Below, in pieces: positions 32,401-44,400 of a stretch of 64,000 nt of DNA. This DNA is from Polia nebulosa (lineage: Eukaryota; Arthropoda; Insecta; Lepidoptera; Noctuidae). Position 1 is the first letter of the stretch. Each line of letters opens with the position of its first letter. The translations under genes were made by a program, and so were the position numbers. The notes under the pieces are model-generated. The model saw only the letters and a list, made by a program, of their open reading frames with translations. It was not told the DNA's origin and searched no databases. The stretch spans positions 2,852,001 through 2,916,000 of the forward strand of contig OX589606.1 of NCBI GenBank assembly GCA_951329385.1, read 5' to 3'.

Positions 32401-35400
32401 CGGCTCCGCTTCCTTTTCTCTTGAGGATTCCAATCTCTGGCCTGTTTAGGAATGAGATTTAGACTTCTTACGCACTACCGGCTCAACTATCGCGGTTCAA
32501 CCGCCGCGGCTATTAGCCGCTTTTCTTTTAATATGTAACCGCTTGTGATCGTACACACTAACCGCCACAATTTCATTTTCCGCGGCGGTTGAACCGCTAG
32601 TGCGTTAGAACTAAGGGCCGATTTCACCATTCGCTCTATAAACTAAGTTTTACTGAACTAAGCTTAGCGTAAAAAATAAAAACCATAAAAAAGATTATAG
32701 TGAGTTAACCATAAAAGATAGACATGCTGTCGCGGACTTTTTTTTTAAACTTTAAAAGGAGAACAATTCCATCATACATAATTTTTGCGTAACTTTAACC
32801 GTTTACGCAGCGCACGCAACTGAAGCTCTCAAAAGGCTTTTTTTTTTCGTTTTTATCACTTTTTTCATTGATGCTCTGCTCCTGTTGGTCGCAGCGGGAT
32901 GTTATATAGCCTTCCTCGATAAATGGACTATTCAACTCAAAAATAATTTTTCAATTCGATCCAGTAGTTCCTGAGATTTGCAAACAAACAAACAAACTCT
33001 TCAGCTTTATGACAGCGGCTAAACGCGTTTAACTGGGCTTTTAGAATTGGTGAAATCGGCCCTAAGATGGCTTAGCGTTTCATAGCTTTAGATAGTAATA
33101 AAATTGAAAAAGTGGTTATTACTTACAGCTATTTATAAAAAGGTCGGACCTGTCTGTCACTTCACATATCTAAAAATAGCATTTACTAAAACACTAAAAT
33201 ATGCACTTCTAAAGTTATGCCCCAAACAAACATTCTTTTTTTCTTAGTATCCATTCATATGAGTAATTTGATAACATGGTGACGTAACCGAATGCAATAC
33301 TTTTAAGGGAAACCCCTTACTAGAAGTTATAGGCGGCCATTTCGCCTATAAGTACCTACCATAATGTGTTTTATAAGGGTTCGTTACCCATTGGGTGAAA
33401 ACTGGAACCCTATTATTAAACCTCCGTTGTCCGTCCGGCCGTCTGTCTGTAATAAGCAGAGGTCGGAATTAGATAGAGTCATTTATGTACTGAGCAGTGT
33501 TGGCCCAGTGGTATTGGCCGCGACTTACAAGTTGTAGGTCGTGAGTTCAAACCCCGGCAGGCGCTTTACGTTGTGTAAATTATTTCATCACCACTGCCCT
33601 CAAAACGGTGAAGGAAAACATCGTGAGGAAACCGGCATGTCCTAGAACCAAAAATTCGGAGACATGTGACATCCACCAATCCGCACTAGGCCCGCGTGGT
33701 GGTGGGCATGGAGTCCTTTTTCTTTTTTATTCCAACTGCTGGCGGTGGATTCACGTTCTCTTGTTCTGTCGAACACTTCTGAGACTTCACCCGTGAATCT
33801 CCCGCTAAATTCTGGCAGTTGCAGTATACGTGACGTTTTGACGTTCATACTGGTGATACCGCTGTCTGATTTCTCTCGGTATAAAAATAAAAATACGACG
33901 TTAAAGTGATTAAAAGGTTTTTAATTAAGTGTTTATAATCATATTACATTATATACAGTGTAGTACAGACTCGCGATTGTTCCTAAACCGCATAAATCTT
34001 GCGTAAATAAATATTTAATTCGCAAGGGGATATTTAGTTACCCTCAATTTTTTGAAAAAAATTACGTTCAATTGTCAACAATTGTTTACCAAAATCAGAA
34101 AAGACAATTGACTGATTATAGCAACTACGAGAATGGCGGTGAAATGTGGTGCATGCGGCAAGTTTGTGTCGGCAGTAGACACAGCAAAGTGCACAAAATG
34201 TAGCGCCGCCTATCACAGAGGGTGCGTCGCCTTACCAACAAAGGCTCCCTTAGCCACCGTTTGGCATTGCCCTGAGTGCAGGAAAAGTGTCCGTAGGGAC
34301 AATAGGGCCGATACGCCTGTACGTGGCTATGTGGGAGAGGTACAGGGAGAGAGTGAGGAGCTGGTGACCGTGTCGGCGACTTCTACTGGTGCAACGATCC
34401 TGGGGCGTACGACGCCCTTATCTACTACAGCGTCGCCGACAACCCTAACATCTGCTGCACCGCCGTCGCCTGTTGTGATTGGCGTGGGGAGCGTTGCCTC
34501 GGGGATGCCTTCAGAGCTCCCTCCGGATGTAGGTTCCGTCTTGAAGCTGGTGGTGGAGGAGCTTCGTACTCTGCGGTTTGAGGTCCTGGAGCTCAGGAAA
34601 GACGTAGCGCAGTTGAAGGCGTCAAACGATTCTTGCCACGCTAGGATGGATGACATGGAGTCTAGATTGGTGGTGCTCGAGAAACGACAAGATGATCCGT
34701 CAGCACATTTGGGTGCGGTGGAGAACGTTGTGCAGCAGCTCAGGCGTGACCTGAATGACAGGGATCAGGAGCTGATGGCAAATGATCTCGTCATAGCTAA
34801 TGTGCCCGAATCGCAAGCAGAGAATCCAAACCATCTGTTCCAGCTGATTGCCACGAGGCTAGGTGTGGCTATAGAAGAGCGTGACATCGTGAGTGCAGAG
34901 AGAGTGGGGGGTAGACATATTAAAGCGACAAGCCCTACGGTTTCCACGGATCCGCGCCCTCGCGCTCTCATAGTTCGCCTCGCTCGACGTGACCAGCGTG
35001 ACGCTGTGCTGAACGGCGCCCGCGTGCGACGTGGCGCTACAACGGAGAATCTCGGACTTGCTGGGAAACCTGTTCGCTTCTTTGTCAACGAGAGGCTGAC
35101 TAAGCTGAACCAGCAGTTGTTTCGCCAAACAAGGGTTGCTGCGGGGGCTCACGGATGGCGATTTGTTTGGACGAAGCGTGGGCGCATCTTGGTTCGAAAC
35201 AAGCCTGGAGACGCCACTCACAGGATTGCATCTAATAAAGACATACACAACATTATTGGACCATACACGGACACTAATACATAAACGTTTGTTTGGTGTT
35301 ATTCTTTTTATTGTACTAGTTAATTGTCAGTATATTGGTTATGGGATTACATACATGGAATTTGCGTGTCGTATCTGTCAGGAACTGGGGAGGTGGGAAC

Positions 35401-38400
35401 ATGAAAGTGAGTATTGCAATGACACAAGGAACATGGTTATAGTTATATACATATTTCATTACTTTACAAAAATAACATTATTCACTAACACTAGATGTAA
35501 CATATTATTACAGATATTCAAAATTACTTATTTACTACAAAGACTTAAACTATACCTAGACAAAATATTTTTACACAAAAAAAAATTTGAATATTATATA
35601 CATATAAGAACAAAATACTATGGTACTGTAATTACACTTACACAGCTATTACAATTTTACATATGATGACTAAGTCAAAATTGCTAAAGTTTGGTTTATT
35701 TAATGCGGGCTCTCTAGCAACTAACCAGGATGAGTTTCTATTAGCGATGTCACAACACTCAGTTGACATAATGGCAATCAACGAAACGTGGCTCAGGCCT
35801 GGGGAGGACGGTCGCGCTCCTAAGGTTCCGGGATACAGGCTAAAACACGTGCCGCGCCCTCCGGCTATATGCGAGGGTCGGGGCGGAGGCGTAGCATTTT
35901 ACATTAAAATGGGAGTAAGGGCGCGCGTACGGCCGCACCCGGAACAGTCTGAGGTGGAACAGATGTGGTTAAATTTAACTATCAATGGTAAAAAGTTATT
36001 GATAGGCACTGCATATAGGCCACAATGGTTTGAATTGTCTAACTTCCTGGATGGGTTGACTGACAGTATTAGCGCATTGGCACCTTATGATCATTTAGTA
36101 GTTTTGGGGGATTTCAATGTTAATTTATTGGACACAAACAACCAAAATACAAAGGATATAATGGAATTCCTAAATTACACTGAACTGAATCAGGTGGTAC
36201 AGTCACCAACTCATTTTATAGGAGATAGTAGTACTCTCATAGATTTGATTTGTACGGATATAGGGGTCCGGAATGTACTAGTTAGTCATATCAGTGAGCT
36301 TGGCCATCACTCATTCATTGTATGTGATACTATAATTAAGAAGGCGAGGAGCAAACCTAGGCTAGTTGTATATCGGCCTCTAAGAGATATATTGGAGGAT
36401 TACTTTATGGTGGATCTGGTATCGATGCCATGGATTGAAGTTTGCTCACTGACGGATGTGGATGGTATGGTAGAATATTTCGATTTTCTTATTACCCAAT
36501 TATTTGACTTACACGCACCTATAAAAAGTAATATATTTAGAGACCGTCCAACACCATGGTTAACAGAAAATATTAAATTTATGATTAAACTAAAAGATGA
36601 GGCAAAAAATAACTATCGTAAGAATAAACAAGACACAGCAAAAAAATATTATTTAGACTTAAAAAAACAGGCTTTTTCTGCACTGACTCAGGAAAAGAAA
36701 GTTTACTTTGACAGGCATATTAATAGTCAGATAAAAAATCCTAAAAAATTGTGGCACAATCTTAAGTCAGATGTATTTTCAAACCATACTGAAGACATAC
36801 TCCCTGGTCAATTTAACAACCCAGATGATATTAACAGGGCTTTTCTCAGTATACCTGGACAGAGCATGCTATCCACATCTCAGTTGTCCTACTTTAATTG
36901 CAACAGATATGGGGATACTCACTTTGAGCTGCGTAATGTTAATGAAGAGGAAGTAGCAAAGATCATAAAAAGTTTGGGTTCAAATGCTAAGGGGACTGAT
37001 GGCTTGAGCCTAGATATGATAACGCTCACACTACCAACTACCCTTCAGGCTATCACTGCAATAGTAAATAAGTCAATAGATACCCATACTTTTCCGGATT
37101 CATGGAAATGTGCTATTGTGCGTCCATTACCTAAAATCAGCAACCCAAAAACTTTTAAAGATTTACGCCCTGTAAGCATTTTGCCTTGTCTGTCTAAGGT
37201 CTTGGAGAGGGTAGTTTATAACCAAATGCTGGAATATCTGGAGGCAAATGATATCCTCCCTGACCATCAGTCTGGGTTTAGGAAGGGCCGTGGGACGGCT
37301 ACAGCTCTTTCTGATGTGGTGGGCAATATCCTAGAGGCTCGGGAAGGGGGGGAAGGGACAATCCTTGCACTACTGGATTTTTCACGGGCTTTTGATTCAA
37401 TAAACACCACTCTGTTACTTTCTAAGTTGGCCTACTACGGTTTTACAACGGACACGATAGAGTGGTTCTCTAGTTACTTGAAGAATAGGTCGCAGCTCGT
37501 TGAGATCCAGAGTGAGGATGGGGCAAAAATGTCATCCTCCCCTCGTCGGGTGGATCGTGGTGTGCCCCAGGGCTCAATTTTGGGTCCCCCACTCTATATC
37601 CTTTACAGTGCCGATATAGTTCAGTCTTTCCATCATTGCAGGTATCATATGTATGCAGATGATATACAATTATATATATCTTTTAAGCCAACAAGTACAT
37701 TAGAGGCAGTGGAAAAAATCAATGAGGATCTAGAAAGAGTGGTGGAGTGGTCAGCTAGTAACTCCTTGGTTTTGAACCCACTGAAGTCTAAATTTATAGA
37801 TTTAGGAAGTAGGCAAATGATCAGCGCAATATTGTCAGCCAAGCCGGAAGTTGTAATCAGAGGGGATAAAATAGAAAGAGTTGATACTGCTGGTAATCTT
37901 GGTCTGACTATGGATCCCGAACTGCGTTTTGAAAAGCACATCAGTAACTCAATGAGAAATTGTTTTTATAGATTGAAACTACTATATTCAATTAGAGCTT
38001 GCCTGAGTGTTGATCTACGCAAACAACTAGTAGACAGCCTAATATTATCAAGATTAAACTACTGCGATACCGTGTACGGACCGTGCCTTTTGGCAAGGAC
38101 TGAGAAATTGATACAGCGAATACAAAACGCATGTACACGGTTCTGTGTAAATATACCACGTAGAAGTCATGTCACTCCTTTCAATAATAAAAATAATATT
38201 CTGAAAATGGCTGCTAGACGAAAGCTGCACCTGGCTGGTCTGCTTTTCGGAATAATCACCACACAGAAACCACATTATCTATACGAGAAGCTTCATTGGA
38301 GGCAGAGTAAATACGAACCACGTTATAACACTCCTCCGCTTTGTAATCCATTTCACTGTACTGCAGCATTCAGGGGTAGTTTCAAGTTTGCTGCCACACA

Positions 38401-41400
38401 CTGTTGGAATGACCTTCCACCACCAGTGAGAGCCCTGAAGACAAAAAAGCATTTTTTAAACATTTTAAAGAAAACATTCATGCAACTGCAGCAATCTGAT
38501 AAGTGGTAGGTCTAATTGCACCAGCTCATTTGATCTTACCTCTAGGGTCACGGCCTACGGGCGATGTCGAAGGTCTTCAATTCATTTCAAAACGTGGTCT
38601 CTGTCCGATTACTTTAGCTTCGCATTTCATTCTTCATGGAATAACAAGTATTGACCATTGTTAAAATCTCTTGTGACTTTGTGATCAGTACCTAGAAAAT
38701 TGAATTGGGATTACTTTGGTTTTGAGCATACTATATAACTTGATTGATTGAAAAATCAAGCATTAGGTTAGGTTTTGTATGTTGTCATATCGGTTTTTTA
38801 TTATATTTACACAAACATATTGAATACACGTACACATTCATATATATATACGTGTTTCACACACAAGTATTTATATTAATTTCCCATATTTTTACGAATT
38901 TCATAGAAGTACTCACCATAATGCTGTTTCCTAAATCTCGCAGCGAAACACCATGCCGTAGCGTCAACATGTCACTCTTGGTCTTTGCAGAATACCAGCG
39001 CTGTTGACTTTCGGTCCGTCCGAAGCCACAGTATTTTAGCTGAGCAATGACCATTTTTATACGGATACGACGCACAGTTTCATTTATGTTTTATTCCTTG
39101 GCTTTACCTTTGTATCTGTAGTGATCTAATATCATTGTCATTGATCGAGGCGTCATAGACCTACGTTTCGTCTATGGCGCGTAGTGGTGCACCGCACCAG
39201 AAACGATTGGTATCACTGGGTATCACTACTTCACTAGGCATTAGTTAATTAGTTTAGTTTTATTTTAGTTTAGCTTGGATACTGGGCTTTTGAAAATTAA
39301 TGTGCGTTTTGTAATCTGTGCAAAATAAATAATTTTTCTTTCTTTCTTTCTTTCTTTCTATACATTAGCAAATATTTGCCAACCTTAATAAATTGGGTGA
39401 AAACTACCCCGTTTTTTCGAATAAGTGTTGAATCAGCATACAAATAGCTTTGTAACACCGACTTCCGAAAATAAAGTTATTTTGTAATTTTTAGCAGTTG
39501 GTTGTATTTTTTGAAAAAGTTTTTATTAGTGTTAAAACTAATCACGTGGTTATTTTTTAAAAGCTTTTATTTAACTTGCATTGTTTTTATGTACGTGTAT
39601 GTATGTATGTTCGGATCAAATCTTGCGAACTGAGTTAGAACCACTTCCTATTCTCTTACGGAATTGATTTTTTTCGTGGTGATTCAGTTCCGATGATAAT
39701 GCATTTTTATGGCAAGCATGACCTGAATGGACATCCAGGATTAGCTCCAGATAGAGGAATTCTTCAAAGCTCAACAGCACGGACACGAAATTTTGTGGAC
39801 ACATTTAATTGCGATAGCCGGTATGAAAGCTTGTTAAAAACACTGACCAAGTGTGTGTCGGACTTCGCACATGAAGGGTTCCGTACCAAATATTGGTATT
39901 TGTTAGTAAAGTATACGTAATAATAAACATTATCACCAAATTGCAAGTTCCTAAGGAAGTTAAAAAATTCTTCGGAACAAAATTTTGTGACAGACGACGG
40001 ACGGACAGACAGAGACGGACAGACGGACGCGTGAGTAACAACAATAGGGCTCCGTTTGGACCTAAAACCTAAAAATGTTTTTAACTAACTTATCCTACTA
40101 ATATTATAAATGTGAATGTAAGTTTGTTTGTTACGCTTTCACGCGTAAAGTACTTAACCGATCATCATGAAACTTTGTACACATATTCTTGGAGGTATTA
40201 GAAGTAACATACGATACCTTTTATAAAAAAAAAAAATACGAAAGATACATAAACGCGGGCGAAACCACGGCGGGCACAGCTAGTATTAAAATAAGTCATA
40301 GTGCTAACACTAAAATGTAACAACCGTAAAACTATAGGCTACTTGCTGTTGACCCATAACCATGAAATTTCATTAAGATATAATAAGTCTCTCAATGTTA
40401 CGGAACCCTTCGTGTGCAATCCGTCTCGCAAATGGCCGGTTTTTATATCACTGATAGTTACGTTATGACGTCATAAGCATCACGTCATGCTCCAGAAAGT
40501 TATGGGGTCGCAGCATTATGGCGTCCCATAAAACTAAGGCCTAATAGACTAGTTATCGAGCGATCGATTATAGCTTTTTTTTTTTGGGGGTGGGAAATCA
40601 TCCAATGACTTCTCCCGCTCTGGGTGGAGCGGGAGGGCGTGTCAGACTCTTACTAACTAAAACCCACCCCTGTTCCTACCTGCCCTGAATGCCCATGGGC
40701 GAGGTAACTCTTTCGAATTTATCCTCAACCCCCGAGCAGGCATCGGCCATGACGGGCCCCGTCCTGTTTGCTGACAAATCTTTGAGGCACGCGTGGAACA
40801 CTACGCGCCGTCGACTCTCGGGCCTGGTGCTGATCGGACGGCGAGCTACCCATTAGGGTTGAACCTCATCTGGCAGCACGGAATCGCCTTTTTCCGTCGC
40901 CCTTTCTCTTTCTGTCGCTTAGAACTGCCATTTGCTAGACCGAGACAGAAAGCATAATGCGATAGCACGCGGCGGAATCCTCGAGGCGATCGGCATCACG
41001 GACAAAATGCAACGGTCGGCAGGGAGACTCCGGAACGCTGAAGCGCGCGATAGCATGCTAACGCATCCTTTCACCGCCGATCACTTGCTATCGCATGCTG
41101 TCTCACTCTATCGTACAATGGCGCACGCGGCCGCTCGTCAGCTCAGTGCAGCCTGTTCATTCATGCCGTACGGATGGAAATAACAATGACTGACGAATCT
41201 TTTTATTATTTTGATTTTGCATTTCTTGCAAAATACACGCTAGAATCACTGCTCTCTCTTCCGTGGTCCTATCCATCTCGCGCTTGAAACTAAACTGATC
41301 ATGAAAGAACGCGGCAGTATGCCACCCATGCTGCAGCATGCTGACGCGTGCTATCGCCTTTTTTGTCTGCGGAATGCGACAGCGCGCGTTCGCATGCGGC

Positions 41401-44400
41401 AGCATACTGCAGCACGTGGTAGCACAGGCGGAACAAATGCGATTCCGTGCTGCCAGATGAGGTCCAACCCTTACTCGTCGTCCGCAGGCCCGGGTACCGA
41501 TTACAGCTTACGTTCACATAGGTATCTTAGAATTCCAGTTGGGGTTGCGCTTGAATTTCACTGTATCCCGGGCCTCCGACTCATGATAGTGGTAGTAACT
41601 GTGAGGTTTTTATCGAGTCCGCCTTTGTACAGTAATTTTTACTTGTGCATTAAGGCGCTATTAACTGCCAACGACCTTGAGTGGTTAGCTTGCGTTTTCT
41701 GTGCTGCCCCTTAGCCAAAATAAATTTCTGTTAACGTTAACGCTGTCGCATCGTGCAAAATGTATGGCAAAGACATTACTGGGCGTGAGTCACGTGACAA
41801 TTCTCTGTCTAACGCTTCGTGCAAAACATCGTTGCCATACATTTTGCACGAAGCGTTAGCGTTAACGTTAACCGAAATGTATTTTGGCTGAGGGGGCTGA
41901 GCTCACGTAACGCGCCGTACGTCCACCCAGTAATAGGACTCGCCCATCAAGGAGCGCTGTCCGAAATTAGATGCATTATTAATTTATTATACATAAAACA
42001 ACAACATAAATCAAAACACGTATACTAAAATATAAATAATTAAATGATCTTTAAAATAGTGAAGGTTTCATAAACATACGCTTTATAGTTTTTGAGTGAT
42101 TCTCAATTTTTTATCCGCGTTAGACATAACTTTACAAATTAATTACACAATGTTATAAAAATATAATTTCAAATATTCTCAGATCAAATTATGACGGAAA
42201 TAGTCAAGAGTAATATATATTTTTTTCAAACAAATAAGACTGGTCGTTTAGACGTGATGTTCAATTAAAAATCATTAAAAGTCGTATAACTGCGCCTTAA
42301 GTTTAATAATAATAATAAACCATTTATTTCAGGCGACACAGCGTAAAACTATAAAGCGTATTTTTATTAAACCTTCACCATTTTAAAGATCATTTCATTA
42401 TTTATAATTTAGTCTGTGTTTTGATTTAATACTTGTTGTTATGTGTAATAAATTAATAATGCGTTTAATTTCGGACAGCGCTCCTTGATGGGCGAGTCCT
42501 ATTACTGGGTGGACATACGACGCGTTACGTGAGCTCAGCGCAGAATACGCAAGCTAACCACTAAAGGTCGTTGGCAGCTAATAGCACCTTAAAGTTGAGG
42601 TTGCGGCGCGACTCCAGTAACTGCACCCTGGGCGTGTACCTCGTCTTTTGGCGCACGTACTCCACGATGTCCTCCGCCTTAGTGGTGTAGTGCAGGCGGG
42701 AGATGTACACCGGCGTGTTCGGCTTTGCGGCACGCAGGCTCACTTCGAGGTCCGGGGTTAGTAAATAAATAAATAAACTCTCTGTTCTCCCCAGACAGAG
42801 AGTATCCATGAAAGTCTCCCCAAATAAAAATGAAGGTAGATACCTTCTGCATTGATATATAAAAAAAACCCTTTTTTATATATCAATGGTAACTTGCAAA
42901 TATTCAAGCGTCATGCTTATACTGCTGGGCAAGAACCTCTCTCTTTTCCACACAATTCTGTCTTATGCTAGTGCGGGCCAGACCTTTCGGTAGGAGTCCA
43001 ACTCGTCCCGCCTCTCTTCGCTTTGCCTTGGTCTGCCGCCATGTCGTCTAGCGTTGAATAACTTATAACTATGAAAGGATTTTTTTTGGAGTAATGACGT
43101 AAAATTACTTTAAATTTCAAGAAGTGACGACCATCGGCAAACGTGAAGTTAGATATTTGGGGCCTTATTTATAAAAAGAACCGGCCAAGAGCGAGTCAGA
43201 CTCGCACGCAAAGGGTTCCGAACAAATCATATTTTGTTCAGGTTTAAACTACAAACAGGTACTTCTTATAGGTTTTCCTGTAATCTATGGAACTTTTCAT
43301 CTATTTTCTCAAATAACTTAAAAACTACACATTGTGGAATTATGAAAGAAATATATTTGAAATCCTTACAATAAATTGTACGGAACCCTAAAAAATAACT
43401 TTAAATACTGATTAGCAACTCAATTCTTTTTTCGTGTATTAAGTTCAGTATGAACAAGTAGAAGCAGGAGTCATCCTAAACATTACAGGAGGGTTTTGGG
43501 ATCTTTTTCTATTGACTTTGCAACCCCTTTTCACCCTGTTGGGGGTGGAATTTTCAAAAATCCTTTCTTAACGGATTACGTCCTCCAAATCTCACATTTT
43601 TACGACTAGCGTTTTAGGCTGTGCGTTGATCTATCAGTCAGTCAGGCGAAAGCCATAGATTACTACATGAGGAAGGACGGGTCGACGTGGCGACACTCGT
43701 GGAGGTCTATGCCCAACAGTGGACGTCTTTCGGCTGAAATGATGATGATGATTAGGGTGGTATTACATTTATCCTAGATCTTTGTCCAATGTGAGTTTGA
43801 TCAAAGAAGTAGGACGACTTCGTCAAATGTGTCATCAACACCGATATTTGATCAAATAATATTGACATTTAAATCAAAATGGCTGCAACTAAGATTTTGT
43901 CTTTCTTTATTATACGGTGATACTTTCATAACAATGTAATTGAATTTTATGTAAAAAACGCTTTTAGGAATGTTTGTCCTCGACTTGTAATTAGTTAATT
44001 TATCTTAAACGCTTTTTTCTCTTCGCTTTTCGATCCATGTACTTTACCAAAAGTTTTTATTGTATTTTTTATTTTATTTTTCTTATTTAATAATGATATT
44101 ATGTGCTGCTAGCACATAAAGTTGCTCCACGTTCCTCCATTTTCTCAGACTACGTAAAATCTTGGACAAAGATATTGGACAAGTGTAATGGCCATCCGTC
44201 AAAGAAATTTCACCAAATATAGGACATAGATATTGGATAAAGATATAGAATAAATGTAATACCACCCTTAGATGTGGCGAACCTGACGCAAATGCGATGC
44301 GAAAGGTGGATGTACTAAATATACCTCTTTTTTATTTTTTGACGGGGGGTATAATCAAATAACTTCTCCCGCTCTGGGTGGAGCGGGAGGGTGTGTCAGA

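Larger units (their letters stand above)
33715..39358 (+). mobile_element. Full-length CR1-like LINE in LIM-kinase intron 2
   Basis: About 5.6 kb, with a 5' UTR of about 420 bp, ORF1 (34133-35284), a 378-bp AT-rich gap, ORF2 (35663-38509), a 3' UTR of about 850 bp with AATAAATAA near 39325, and a terminal TTTC repeat (39335-39358). Both frames are uninterrupted, so the copy may be competent. It lies in the same orientation as LIM-kinase. No target duplication was found, and the SINE at its 5' side is cut off at the junction. Boundaries are estimates. Confidence 0.8.

Noticed and set aside
41301..41714. 137-codon plus-strand frame
   Set aside because: It crosses the end of the Harbinger-like element, an R1 tail piece and a TTAA element, so it cannot be one gene.
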